A stretch of 64,000 bases of DNA from Alisma plantago-aquatica (Eukaryota; Streptophyta; Magnoliopsida; Alismatales; Alismataceae), in the NCBI GenBank assembly GCA_963693085.1, contig OY856409.1, positions 664,111,591 through 664,175,590 on the forward strand, read 5' to 3'. The position numbers were made by a program, and so were the translations under genes. Position 1 is the stretch's first letter, and every line of letters begins with the position of its first letter. Below, one piece after another: positions 48,749-60,510 of this stretch. The notes beneath the pieces were generated by a model. That model searched no databases, had not been told where the DNA came from, and worked only from the letters and a program-made list of their open reading frames with translations.

Positions 48749-50517
48749 TCCATTTACTTATGACACTTTCAATTACACTCCATTCTGAAGTTGCTAAATT
48801 TATCCTGACACTTGTCTATTAAAATGGAAGAGCTTGTGATAAAATACAAAGGTTTTCAATGACTTGATTTTTTTCTTGTAAAATGTTTATATCCTTTTCA
48901 TAAGTACTTCCCAACACACTTTATTTTGAATATTAAACTACATTGGTTTCACTGACAATGTACATGTTTCTGCTTTGACTATACGTCTTGGTTTTTTAAT
49001 TTTAGGTATAATAGTGAACTGTCAAGATCATGCTTTCACATTCGATTGAATTACTCTGATGAAATGAACAAAACACACCACATCTTCATTAGGGAATCTT
49101 GAAAATTGTAAAAACGGTTGATGAGCTATAAGTTATAGGTTCTCTTGTATCTTTTTTTCCAGTTTGCCTTTGGACTATGTTGTAAACTCTTGTAAAGTTT
49201 CATTCAATTAATATAGAACAAAATTTATATAATTATTGTGTATTTTGTGTGTGATTTTGGGCCCTATAGAGACAATCTTTTTGAACTCTTTAACATTATC
49301 TAGTGGTAAAGGATTGGGATTGGAGTAATAACGTATATTTTACAATTATGTGCTTTGGTCTTTTGGCCTCCTCTTCCTTGTCCTCTGGTCTCCTCTTCCA
49401 TCCTATTTTCCATATCCTTCTACGATTAATGACAGCTCCTCTCCTTCAAAAATCATAGTTAATAGCATTGGTCTATTTTGCATCCATCATTCATATCCTT
49501 TCACCTTCATAAACAATCACAACATTATCAGTAAGTTTTGATAGTGGAAAGTTTCTTTGTAGTTTATGTGAAATCCACCAACACATGTGCCCACATCACA
49601 TGCCCCTTCAGGAGTATCCACAAATGTCACGATAAGCCCTTTTCTTTGGGTATTTTTTTTGCTCATCTTTGGGCTATGCATTTATCTACACCAACTCGAT
49701 TTGGGAACATTTGTAAGATGTTAGAATACATTGCCATTTTGGAAGTCTTGGTTAGTGCTCTCTATTCTTGCAAATAGTAGGTGTGTGGTTTATGTTGTGC
49801 CACCCAACTTTGGTCCAAGGAATGCCCCCATCATCCTTCTGACATCTCTAATGCCAGTGCCACTCAAATCCTCCATCATGGCCAGGACTCAGTTGACGTG
49901 ATAGTTATCTTGCATTCCCCCACCAAGACTAGATTTCTAGGTCATGTTCTTTTTACCTTGATGGCTTGTCAATTTATTGAACTACCATTGAATCCTATGA
50001 ATCGTCTCTAGCTCAATGTGAATCTTATTGATTATGTCTTTTGTATGGATGTACCTACGGTAAATAGCATCCCACTCCTTTTTTGTCAACCTTTTTCTGA
50101 CCCTCTACGTGCTACCCTACAAAAAGTGGCTCTTTCCCAAGCTCCATTGATGCTTGGGTTTATCTTTGTGTTCTCTACTGCTTCTCTTACGAGTATGCTC
50201 AAGAACACTCATCATGAGAGTGTATTTTGCTCCAACAACTTATGATCCTTAACGCCCTAGAAACTTAGAATTCAGGACCTGATGGTATCCAAAAACTTTT
50301 CACCTGGATCCTTCCTCACCAGTGTGCTCTTGAGCATGATCAATAAGTCAAAGCCAAAGTTTCCCATGCCAATTCAAAGATAAAGGATGGAAATTTATTT
50401 TTTGTTGCCATTATGTGTTCTCTCCTCTAGCAGTGTCACCTTATCTAACTATACTACTTGTTTAGATCTTGAAGTAAAACTCCCCCTTCTCATGGTGGGA
50501 CATGTTTTAGATATTTC
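48749..50517 (+). other. Unassigned, possibly upstream part of the RT element
   Basis: From about 49350 the base composition becomes less AT-rich, and plus-strand frames follow one another (49350-49541, 49538-49777, 49781-50011, 50018-50245). This continues up to the LINE insertion at 50534 and the RT pseudogene beyond it. They probably belong to the same decayed element as 51801-53113, but I could not match them to a domain. 48749-49350 shows nothing. Confidence 0.35.
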
Positions 50518-50533
50518 AAACTCTCCCTTTGTC
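50518..50533. repeat. LINE target-site duplication, left
   Basis: AAACTCTCCCTTTGTC. It matches 51785-51800 (AAACTATCCCTTTGTC) at 15 of 16 positions. Confidence 0.8.
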
Positions 50534-50918
50534 CCACCTTAACAGCAAATTCCATGTTTGGAAAGCCATGCATAATAGGCTGCCCACCAATGATTATTCA
50601 AGGAGAAGAGGCATCTCTGTGGTCTCTGTGTGTATCCTATGTATGAATGGGTATGAAGATACTCATCATATTAGTTTTGAGTGTGCCTACACTAAAGAGC
50701 TCTGGTCTATGGCTCTCACAAATGATTTGTGTTCGAAGATTCCTGTCAGTTGGGATGATATTGGGGGTCTGAAGTTAAAGAAAGATGGTATTATTTGTCC
50801 ATTGGTCTTATATCATTCGTGGTTAGAAAGAAATAGAAGAATTCATGATAATATCTGTAAGAGTTTTGCAGTTGTTTGGAGAAATATCGAAAATGAGTTC
50901 TCTATCCTTCATGTCTAG
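50534..50918 (+). pseudogene. LINE ORF2 C-terminus with RT zinc-binding domain
   Basis: An open frame of about 128 codons with no ATG at its start, cut off by the LINE's 5' truncation. It begins HLNSKFHVWKAMHNRLPT, then has a Cys/His cluster (CILCMNGYEDTHHISFEC): the reverse-transcriptase zinc-binding domain (zf-RVT) at the end of plant L1 ORF2. The C-terminal part contains SWLERNRRIHDN, the usual W-x-x-R-N-x-R-x-H tail, and stops at a TAG at 50916. It is the best-preserved coding stretch in the window, with no internal stop, so this LINE is younger than the others. It lacks endonuclease and RT and cannot act alone. Confidence 0.85.
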
Positions 50919-51784
50919 TTTGCTGGAGTGGCTGTGTTTTGGTTCAGCAGTGTTTGGCTGTTGAGGCTGATGCTTGCCTTTGTTGCGTAAAGGTGCGTCC
51001 TTGCTTGGTGTCCTTTTCTTGTGGCACGAGCCTGGTGAAGGTTGAGTTTTCTTTGTCCTTTATGTGTTGTTGAGGCTGCTGTTTCAAGGGCTTCTTATAG
51101 GTGGTTCTGTTAAGTTGTTCTTCTCTTATTGGCTCGGGGGGTGTAGGGGGTGTTCCACCTGCTGGTGCTTTGCTGTTGGTTGTTCCTACGTCTGGTTGTT
51201 CTGGCAGTGAGGGTTCTGAGAGGTGTTTGGTTTGGTGGTTGTTTGCCTTCTGCCTTCTAATGAGATGATGATAATAGCTTACTTGCTTCGGGTTTGTGGT
51301 TGGATCCATCGTGTAGGATGATATGCTGAGTTAGGAGTTGTTCTTGATGGTGCTTTCCTCTAGCTGTGAGGGGTTTGTCTTGGTGGTTTTCGTTGATGAT
51401 TATTTGGCTATGGTTGTTCCCCTTGAAGTGGGTATATTTTGTTTATTATCTTCGTTTCGTTTGCCATTTGCTTTTGGGACGTCCTGCTGGAGTCTTGGCT
51501 GTTGCTGTCATTCTTGCTGCTCCATTTTTGCTGCTCCTTTCCTGCTGTCATGTTTTTTTTTCTGAAGATATAGGAGCTGTTGGCGGGTTTGATCATGCTC
51601 TTCAATCTTTGTAACTGTTACAGTGATGGTGAAGTTCTCTTGAGCTGTGGATGATGGTACCTCTCTGGTTCCTTTGTACATAGTTTTCATTTTTTAGCTA
51701 TCTTCTCTCGGAGGGTAGCAAGCATTGTATAGACACTTTGTAGAAAATACAAAAAAAGCAACACAAGTTTTCACCAACCAAAAA
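50534..51784 (+). mobile_element. 5'-truncated LINE insertion (1251 bp)
   Basis: Bounded by a 16-bp imperfect target duplication and ending in a run of A's (51780-51787, partly shared with the duplication). It holds the last part of LINE ORF2 and about 0.87 kb of G/T-rich 3' UTR. Because the duplication joins two parts of an older RT element, the LINE inserted into that element. 5' truncation is the usual outcome of target-primed reverse transcription. Minus-strand frames here (50944-51309, 51408-51605) are shadows of the G/T-rich UTR. Confidence 0.82.
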
Positions 51785-51800
51785 AAACTATCCCTTTGTC
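51785..51800. repeat. LINE target-site duplication, right
   Basis: AAACTATCCCTTTGTC, directly after the poly-A tail. One mismatch with the left copy. Confidence 0.8.
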
Positions 51801-53113
51801 ACTTCCTATGTTATGGTTTAATATGAAATCTTATCCTTCAAAAAAGGGGCCGCTTATACGTGTGATGGACTCCACATACAACATCTTCTTGATGTTATGT
51901 TTGGTGCAGCAGGAGCCATCAAAGATGACTTCTTAAGTATGTCTCAACTATGATCACCCTTTGGCTAGTCAGTTGTTGATTTGCCTCCCTAGCACCCTAT
52001 GTATCCAATTCCCCTTTGACTCCTCTTCTCCATATGGACAATGATATTGACCTATTGCAGTTGGTACAGTTTGGTGTCACTTTGTTCTAAAGGTTGCAAT
52101 GAATTGTGAACTTTTAGATGTGGTCCCTTATCTTAAGGATCGTTAAATTGGTGTTGGAATTTTTTGGGTTTTCAAATCCTAATGTTGTCACTCTCCTTGT
52201 CCATGGCCAAGAACATAGTACCACCCTCACAATGGCACTTGTTGACTTCAGTGATGCGTTGAAAATGGTTGATAGATCCACCATATATCAAGAGGTTTGC
52301 CTTCACTGTCCAGCTATTGCACGTTGAGTTGAATTATATTATAACTCTCAAGGTCCTCTTCACATGGATCAGAGTTAGCCTCTTCTCTCCATAGTTGGTG
52401 CCTAACAAGGTGATCCATTAGGGTCACTTCTTTTTGTTGTTGGATCTTTATCCTCTTATTCCATGGTTGATGTATGAATGGCATATTAACATTGTTTCTT
52501 TATATCTTGATGATGGCACCTCATCAATGACACTATAATTCTCTAAGGCACTATTTATTATCCTAGCATGAAAGCTAAACTATAGTCTTCATAACAATGC
52601 TAAGAAGAAAAAAATATGTTGGCCTTCATATGACCCCAAACGATATCTACTATTTGGTATGTTTCCTTATAACATGTCTCATCTTGTGCATGGAGTGAAG
52701 ATTTTAGGAGGTTTTTTTTGTACAGACCCAGGTTTTACTATGGATCTTCTTAAGAAATGTGTTACAAAAACTCTTGCAATAATGGATTGTTGTCTTTACT
52801 TCAGGACCCATGATGTGATATTATTGTTCTTCTTCTTCTTTTCTAATCGTGTGTTGGGATGCCCAAATAGTTATTTTCTTTTTGAACAATAGTTCAAACT
52901 TCTATCAGCTTTGCATTAGATGATTTTGATCATGGTCTTTATCGATACCTAGCATGCATTGTGGTTGATGATGGACTAGGCTTTGAGGATCTATAGTGGT
53001 GCAATGTCACCCTTCCTATGTACCTTGGAGGTTTGGGAATCAAATCTTCCCACAATGTCAGCAACTTTGCATATGTTTTCTCTTAGATCAATACCCAAAA
53101 ACTCCAAGACCAT
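51801..53113 (+). pseudogene. Decayed plant non-LTR-type reverse transcriptase
   Basis: Frames in order show a DGLHIQHLLDVMFGAAGAI block (about 51860-51920), an IAVGT-type step (about 52055), GVGIF, then ALVDFSDALKMVDRSTIYQE (52240-52298, the RT palm). GDPLGSLLF follows at about 52410 and YLDDGT at about 52506, the position of the catalytic Y-x-D-D box. GVKILGGFFCTDPGF follows at 52690-52735, and near 53020 MYLGGLGIKSS and FAYVFSQ. This block order is that of an RT family common in plant genomes and often annotated as 'reverse transcriptase domain' proteins. Several stops and shifts break it. The YLDD residues survive but the frame around them does not. It was split by the LINE at 50534 and cut on the right by element C. 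Confidence 0.8.
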
Positions 53114-56068
53114 TGTAACAAACCAAAACCATGAATCATACCATACTCCCTAAGTAAGAGGTGAGTAACCTTGGTTCCTTAGAGTTGACCAAACAAGGAA
53201 GGATCTATACCTTAGTATAGTTGTTTGTAACCCTAATGTATATTGTTAATGCATAAAACACGAATAATTTAATGGTAAACCATAGCCTATTAAGGCTCAA
53301 AAACAAATATAACATATTAATTGGAATCACACATATCATAATACACTCATATTAATATAATATATTAATTATGTGCAAACATGTAAGTAAACTCATTTAA
53401 TATGTCACATATGTTTCCTTTTCTAACTAATATTCAAATAATGGATAAACTGTGTTTATTTAGAGGTATAATATGTTTTTGAATAACAATTTTTGTTTCC
53501 ATATTCATAAATATGAATAATGTGCCATTATCTAAATAATTATTGAATTAATGGACTAAATAGGTTAAATAAGTAAAATTTGGAATTACATGCATAATAA
53601 TATAACAAAACTCTTTTGGAAATTAATGGAAGATATTCATTCTTAATTAAGTGAATTTTGATAATAAATATATAATATGTTGATAAATATAATGGTAATA
53701 AGCTAAAAATCCTAATGGTGTCATAATTCATAAAGGAAATCTCAAAACTGAAATGTAATAGTAAAATTGTGTTCCTTGGGTCCCAATCAGTTTGGGTGTC
53801 AAGTTTCACATTATTTGAACATTAATAGCTATCCTAATTCATTTTGGAAAAAAAATATTAGTTTTTCTCCAAAATATTATATAATATGTTTGAAGACTTC
53901 AAAAGTGAATACAAAACCAAAATCATATTCTACATACCAAAATTGGTCTTTGTGTGAATTTTCATATTAATTGAACCATATGATTTTGAAAAGAGAAGAA
54001 ACAAAATACACTTTAAATGTTTATCTCTTAGTATTTATTCAATGTTTTCTAATTTCCTATAGTTCTGGTTTAAATTTCATCCCACTCTCTGCCCTATCTT
54101 GTTTTTAATTGGCTTGCTTCTTATTCATAAAGTTATAATTGTGTGGCTTGATGTGTATCATCAATCTTCCGCTTTTGGCTACTCTCACATGTGAACATAG
54201 CATAATATTTCTCTCCTCGCAACTTTCTCATCTCTCATCCTTTTATTGCTTCTCCTTCTCAATTTCCTTTTCTCACGATCTCTCCCTTACTCATATCTGA
54301 TCGCTTCCCTTCTTCCTCTTCTACTTTCCTTTTTAGATTCTACATCCAACCACCTTGCTCTTAAACCCTAACTCCCAAGATTGACAGAAACACCCAACTA
54401 GCGCAGACACCCACGCCCCCGAGGTAGGAACAACCCTTCTTATTGGGTCTAGCCTCTATATAATCACATAGGTACCTCTGCCAGGCCATAAGAAACATAT
54501 ATTCACACCCAATTGATCATGATCTTCCCTATTGCGCCCCTACAAACTCCATCTATGTTGCCAACAACCAAGTAGCCTACTGAGCATTTCCAATCACCGA
54601 AATACAATTAAACGAGTGGTTAGTTTCCACTTAACCCCCACTTATCTTCCTATACAATGTAATGAAATGGCATACATCCTACACTGTAAGCCCGATTCCA
54701 ACTTCACTCCTCTGTTCTCTTCACATCTTACATGGTGTTCTAGAGAAACGACAGTAAGATCACCTTCACAGCTTTTATTTCACTCATGCATGGCAGTTTG
54801 AAAGAAATAGTGTCCCCTTCTCTCTTTTATTTTTCCTCTGAACATCTATTTCCCTACTCCTTCTTCTAGGCTCCATGATAGAACTCCCATTTGGGTTCTC
54901 TAGTCACCAACAGACTCGCTCCAAGGTTTGTCAAGACCGGAAGGAGGTCAAGGAGGTAGATACACTTTTTGTTAATTGTTCTAATCGTGCTTGAGGGATC
55001 AATGAATCGTGATTTCATGCATCTATTAGTCATGTTTGTAGTTTTGTGAAGATGAACTGTCTCATGTCTCATCTTCCAGCTATGCCCTTGATTTCAATTT
55101 ATATGTGTCACACATGGCAAGGGTATTTACATCATTTGATGTTGTCATTTAACTTTTTATTACACCTGTAATATATGTTTTTCTTTTACTAATATACCAT
55201 ATCACGCATTATGGTTATAAATTATATGTGGGCGGTATATCAGTAATTGGCCAAAGAAATTTGTTTAATCAATTATTTATTATGTATATATTAGATAATT
55301 CATATTAAGTCAATCGTAAGTCAGAAAAATAAAACAAGATATGTTTTAAAAATGTGGAACTTTTCCCTATCCAATGGTATTAATTTCACCACCTAAATGA
55401 AATATAATAAATATGGTTTTATAGATATTTCCTAATTTGTAAGATTTTGTAAAACTCATAATTAATAACCTATAAGTCAGAAAAATAAAATAAAATATGT
55501 TGTGAACTCTAAAGATATAACCTACAAGATGGTATGGTTTTGATAAGCTAATTTACTAACAATAAAAATGTGATTTTTAGGGTTTGAGTAATGAATGTGA
55601 AATTATCCATAACTCTACATAAATGTTTAATAGATGTTTAGAAGATCCTGGCTTGGACTTAGGGTTAGCTTTGGTCTCATGTAGACTTGACTGAGGTATG
55701 TTGAATCCCTCTTTATCATATTGAGTAATCATCTACTCTTTATCTCTCTCTTACTCCTATGGATAAATTAGCCTACACGATTTCTCTCTCTTCTGAGAAT
55801 TTATTTCATGTGAAAGATTTTATGTTGATGGGAATCTTGTGGTCATCTTATTTTCCCAGATATTCCTTTTTGACTCTTATTTATATCTTGTTCATTTTAT
55901 TCCGTGTGGAAACCCTAATTTGGGTGTTTGATGCTCTAGTCCTCTTGTGGTGGACTTTGTGATCTTCTATTGCAAATTGTCTGTGGACATGATTATATAT
56001 TTCTTGTGGGTCCTTTGACCCCATATTACAATTGTTGGATGTTCTCATCCTATTGTTTCAGCTTTCCC

Positions 56069-56694
56069 GATACATTTTTGTGTATTGATTGCACTAATTT
56101 TATTTCTAGTAGTAGTACATGTGTACAACCATACATACGGCACACTTTTTCTGTCTCGAGTGTACTTTTTCACTCATTATAAATAGGGCATGCTATTTCT
56201 GCCTAGGGTGCACTTTTTCCACCCAACACTTTTAAGCTAAGATCCTATGGTGTCCCATGCCAGTTTTAAATAACATTTGTCCATGTTTGTTTACATGTAC
56301 TGCTTATGAATTGTGAAATTATCATTGTGACATTGTTTGAAGGCAAGAAATAACTTACTCTTGATTGTCACCCACTTGCCTGATACATTTATGTGTGTGG
56401 CTTGCACTAATTTTATTTCTAGTAGCAGTACATGTGTACAACCATACATAGGGCACACGTTTTCTGTCCCAAGTGTGATTTTTCACTCGTTATATATAGG
56501 GCACGCTATTTCCGCCTAGGGTGCACTTTTTCCACCCAACACTTTTAAGCTAAGATCCTATGGTGTCCCACGCCAGTTTTAAATAACATTTGTCCATGTT
56601 TGTTTACATGCACTACTTATGAATTGTGAAATTATCATTGTGACATTGTTTGAAGGCAAGAAATAACTTACTCTTGATTGTCACCCAGTTGTTA
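56069..56694. repeat. 313-bp tandem duplication in the element C LTR
   Basis: Copy 1 begins at 56069 and copy 2 at 56382, both with GATACATTT. They share 'TTTTATTTCTAGTAG', 'TTCCACCCAACACTTTTAAG' and 'TTGTTTGAAGGCAAGAAATA'. About 5 percent of positions differ by eye. The repeated short frames 55970-56182 and 56337-56519 reflect it. Confidence 0.93.
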
Positions 56695-56882
56695 GTGTAC
56701 TAGTCAAGAGGGGCGCTCCCCAGCCAGCCCACCCAAGTTCCAAACTCGTCGAGAGCAGACCGGGTGCAAAACAATTGACTGGTGGGTGCTCTGACCAACA
56801 ATGGTTGTGACGGTATAACACACTATCGGGTGCGCCATGGGGGTGAGTGACCACCACACGTCTTACCTTGAGGTTTAACTTA

Positions 56883-57660
56883 CTAGGGGAGTCCATTAGT
56901 GGCTTGTTCTAGGGGTGTTCCTCTTCATTAAAAAAACTTATTCTTGATTGTCATTCTATTGAAATTTATATCCTCTTTAATATCCACTTGGATAGTACTT
57001 TTCCTCTTCTATGGGAAATCTTATTGTAATCGATGTCCTTTTTCCATAATGTTTCTCAATCCCTAATTAATATTCTCATGTCAGCTTTTATGCTGACAAC
57101 TTCCATTTTATCTTCTCTTCTAGGATATGCTTCCAACCCCAGGTGTATGACATGGAGGACATGACATGCAGACTTGGACCAAGATTATAGAGATGACTCT
57201 TAATGAGAGATAGACATGAGATAGTTTAGATATCCCTCTACTTAGATCATGATGTTGTACTTTCATGTAAGGCCTGCTAGGGGAGTCCATTAGTGGCTCA
57301 TTCTAAGAGGTGTTCCTCTTCATCGAAAAAACTTATTCTTGATTATCATTCTGTTGAAACTTATATCCTCTTTAATATATAGTACTTTTCATATTCTATG
57401 GGAAATCTTGTTATAATTGATGTCCTTTTTCCATAATGTTTCTCAATCCCCAACTAATATTGTCATGTCATCTTTTATACTGAAAACTTCCATTTTTTTT
57501 TCTCTTTTGGGGTATGCTTCCAACCCCCGGGTGTAGGACATGGAGGACGTGACATGCAGACTTGGACCTAGATTATAGAGATGACTCTTAATGATAGATA
57601 GACATGAGATAGTTTAGATATCCCTCTACTTAGATGATGATGTTATACTTTTGTGTAAGC
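56883..57660. repeat. 394-bp tandem duplication in the element C LTR
   Basis: Copy 1 starts at 56883 and copy 2 at 57277, both CTAGGGGAGTCCATTAGTGG. Both run through TTCCTCTTCAT, GGGAAATCTT, 'CCATAATGTTTCTCAATCCC' and 'CATGCAGACTTGGACC' to CCCTCTACTTAGAT. Copy 2 has a short deletion near 57384 (TTTAATATCCACTTGGATAG reduced to TTTAATATATAG). Element B has one copy of this segment. Confidence 0.92.
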
Positions 57661-57875
57661 CCCTTAATAGGAGATTCTTTTGTAATCTTATAAAATTGAA
57701 TATAGTCATAATATATTATTCTGCTACTATATGTTGGTCTTTTTGAATACCATATTTGAGAAGAGTAAAATTTACACCTATTCCAACATACATTTTAGTG
57801 TGTTTGGAATGGATGAATTCGTTTATCAAATTAAGTACAAAGTGGATCCCCTCTCGGGTCCTACTCCTTACAAGA

Positions 57876-57888
57876 TGGTATCAGAACC
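57876..57888 (+). other. Element C primer-binding site, mutated
   Basis: TGGTATCAGAACC differs from TGGTATCAGAGCC at one base. It has the same three-base gap from the LTR as in element B. Confidence 0.88.
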
Positions 57889-59463
57889 ATGGTATCTGAC
57901 TATTTCAATTTTGTCTCCCTAATTAGAACCCTTACCTTATAGAGTCACTCTCTAAGTGTGATTTTTACCCTAGAACTGGACACTGGTATTCATGAAAGGT
58001 CGATTTAAAATTAAATGAGGCACATATAAGCATCATGATTAGTAAATGCTAATATGTGGTGACCCATAAACTCATACCCTATATAGGTTTGTGGTGACCG
58101 GTCTCTTTGTATGTTATAGAATTTGACCTCATGTTGAAGGGTATTAAAAGTGATGAAGTGCATATGAGGATATTAAGTCGTTAAACCTTGTGTGATAATG
58201 TTCTAGTTTGTCATACCCTATGATGTCAGATAGTTATGACATGTATCTTTGGATATGATGAGGTTTGACTTGAGGATGAGTTAGGTTATGAGGATGTTGA
58301 GGTAGTAGGATAAGGAGATCTTAGATGGAAATTGTGACTTGGTTTCTTACATTGATTTTGGGCCCTAACTTCAGTTTTGTATTACAAAGTTTTGACATCA
58401 AATTATTTTCCTTATAATAATATATGTAGAAAAAAATGTTGTCTAGATTTTATCGAGGTTTTCTTGAACTAAGTCACAACAAAGATATGTGTGAAGTCTT
58501 GATAGAGAAACCCTATAATTAATTAAAATATAAATCTCTAAACCCTATTTTGGCTATGAAGTGGTGACTAGTAATATGTGGCATTACATAAAGGTTTAGT
58601 TGGCCTACCATTTTGTACACTATGATCTTTAGTTTTCATATGTGAATCTTAGGGTTGTTAGGTTAGTAACACAAGGACATAATACTCAACCCTATGTGGA
58701 TTGGATCGTATATTTGGAGGCACAACCTGTGTATATCATAAACATACCCATTTGTTCAATCTAAAACCCTAATACCTTTAGTTTTGTCTACTTTGGCTTA
58801 CTATGTTAAACCTTTTAAGTGGTGGAGTCATGTGACCTATAGACTCTAGGTTATAATTCAATTAAAAGGGTTGTTTGAGCATAATGATAGATGCATTAAC
58901 TAACCCTTAGTAGACTTACTAATAAATGTTGGATGGACATAATGATCGCCTAACTAAGATAATGAATGAACTCATATAAGTTGGTTGTGTGAATATTACT
59001 TAAAATAAGTTTTGCATATTGAATTTTAACTTACCTAAAGTGGTGAACATAAATAATGTAAGGTAGAAATTAAGTTTGAAAATTATTAAGGATCGGTTTT
59101 GCTTCCCCTTTTCACTAACTTTCTATAATACTAATAAACCTAGGTTGAACACTTTAAAATTTTCATAGGAGTAACCTTATCCTTCTTGATCACAATAAAC
59201 TGAAGTGCAAATAAATAAATTATAAAATAATCCTAATACATATGATTAATGTGTGCACAAAATTTTGAATATTACATTCAATTAGTTATATATAACATGG
59301 TGCTCAATGATATGATCAAAATCCCAATATTACACTCTAACTTTAATATTCTAGAAATAAAACAACTATAAATAATTTATTGGTTAAGGGATACACAATA
59401 AATGATTCATTTTGGTGATTTGTAAAGTTACTAAACTTAATTTATAACCCTAATAAAAAAGAG
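57889..59463 (+). other. Element C non-coding interior and flank
   Basis: Up to about 58830 it follows the B interior with an extra segment of about 250 bp near 57970-58220. Beyond that the sequence is AT-rich and unassigned. No frame over 60 codons is present on either strand, so it is not coding. Confidence 0.65.
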
Positions 59464-59466
59464 ACA

Positions 59467-59513
<47 letters not shown>
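59464..59513. repeat. TA microsatellite
   Basis: ACATATATGTATATA and then pure TA for about 40 bp, ending directly at the TGTAAGAACCC that opens the next element. Confidence 0.93.
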
Positions 59514-59516
<3 letters not shown>

Positions 59517-60169
59517 AAGAACCCTTTACACTAAACAAGATTACTCAAAACATAAAACACAATCGATCACCAATTAACCACATACTCCAAAAATATGGGT
59601 AAATTAAAACTAATTTCAACATCAACACCCGCTCAGAAACATTTGCATAAGAGCCCATTATATTTCTTATACCCATACTATGACAAGAATTTGATACAAA
59701 TTGTTCTATCACCTTAGCCACAACATATATACACAGGATAACAATATTTGTATATGCCACACAAACAAGCATTAACATACTAACAAAATTCGGATTCATT
59801 TGAAACACCATATACAAACTTTTCCTACCCGGAACTGAGAGTATATGGACAACTCTAGGACACACTAGACATCTAATCAACTTTCTTAAAGATCCATTAC
59901 TATAGCTCCTCTTTGCTGCCACAGGTTTGTTTTCATCACTTCTGATTACCTAAAAAGATGTGGAAAACCACAAGGATGAGACCCATGTCCCAGCAAGAGA
60001 TATAACCTCCAACAACGTTTATTGATTCCAACATTTTTATGTAATGAGACAGTTTAAGCAGTTTAATCATATATAATAAATAATTTCAACAGAACTAATG
60101 ATTAACAAAATACATAAAGGAGTAGATAATAACTATCTTCATTTTCCAGACTATTCTCATATCCCTATT

Positions 60170-60510
60170 AGCATTATAAGGAGTCTAGCAGCGTGAGCAT
60201 TTCTAACATCATGAATAAGTCTAGTATCATAAGCATAGCTAACAACATCAACATGTCTAACAAGCTAAACATATCAACATCATAAGTAGAGCTAACAATA
60301 TAAGTACAATTATCTGCATAAGCATGATTAGCAGTATAGGCATCTCTAGTTACAAAGTCATAGCTAGCAATATAAGCATAGCTAACAACATGTGATAATG
60401 AATGTCATAATCATAGCCAACAGTAATAATATCTCTATCAACTTAAGCATGACTATTGTATGTACACATTTATAACATGAGCATATCCACAACATAAGAA
60501 TATCTACTAT
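60170..60510. repeat. Degenerate 20-25-bp minisatellite
   Basis: About fifteen diverged copies of 'ATAAGCATAGCTAACAACAT' (for example at 60226, 60371 and 60467 regions), in variants such as AGTCTAGCA, TCTCTAGT and CATCTCTA. It occupies a position in this LTR comparable to the repeat zones of element A, though the unit is different. Confidence 0.65.

Larger units (their letters stand above)
53114..57872 (+). repeat. Element C 5' LTR (4759 bp)
   Basis: Starts TGTAACAAACC and ends CTACTCCTTACA, three bases before a PBS. The order of landmarks mirrors the minus strand of the B LTR: a GACCAAACAAGG block early, TC-rich DNA near 54200-54330, GCCTACACGATTT near 55770, 'GGGTATGCTTCCAACCCC' near 57510 and CCCTCTACTTAGAT near 57620. 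It is about 1.2 kb longer than the B LTR, of which about 0.7 kb is two internal duplications. Bases before it are ACCAT. Its 3' partner LTR was not found in the window. Confidence 0.78.
53114..59463 (+). mobile_element. Element C: plus-strand relative of element B, incomplete
   Basis: 5' LTR (53114-57872), PBS (57876-57888) and a non-coding interior similar to that of B. The interior similarity runs to about 58830 ('AAACCTTTTAAGTGGTGGAG' in C; AAACCTTTAAAGGGGTGGAG in B). After that I see no PPT and no 3' LTR. The element probably ends in a deletion or is interrupted by the sequence that begins at 59464. It inserted at the end of the RT pseudogene 51801-53113. Confidence 0.75.

Noticed and set aside
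51366..51614. Leu/Val-rich frame resembling a membrane protein
   Set aside because: Falls in the G/T-rich 3' untranslated region of the truncated LINE; hydrophobicity follows from base composition.
59545..59922. 125-codon minus-strand frame
   Set aside because: Within LTR-like sequence; no domain seen and no counterpart in element A's LTR.
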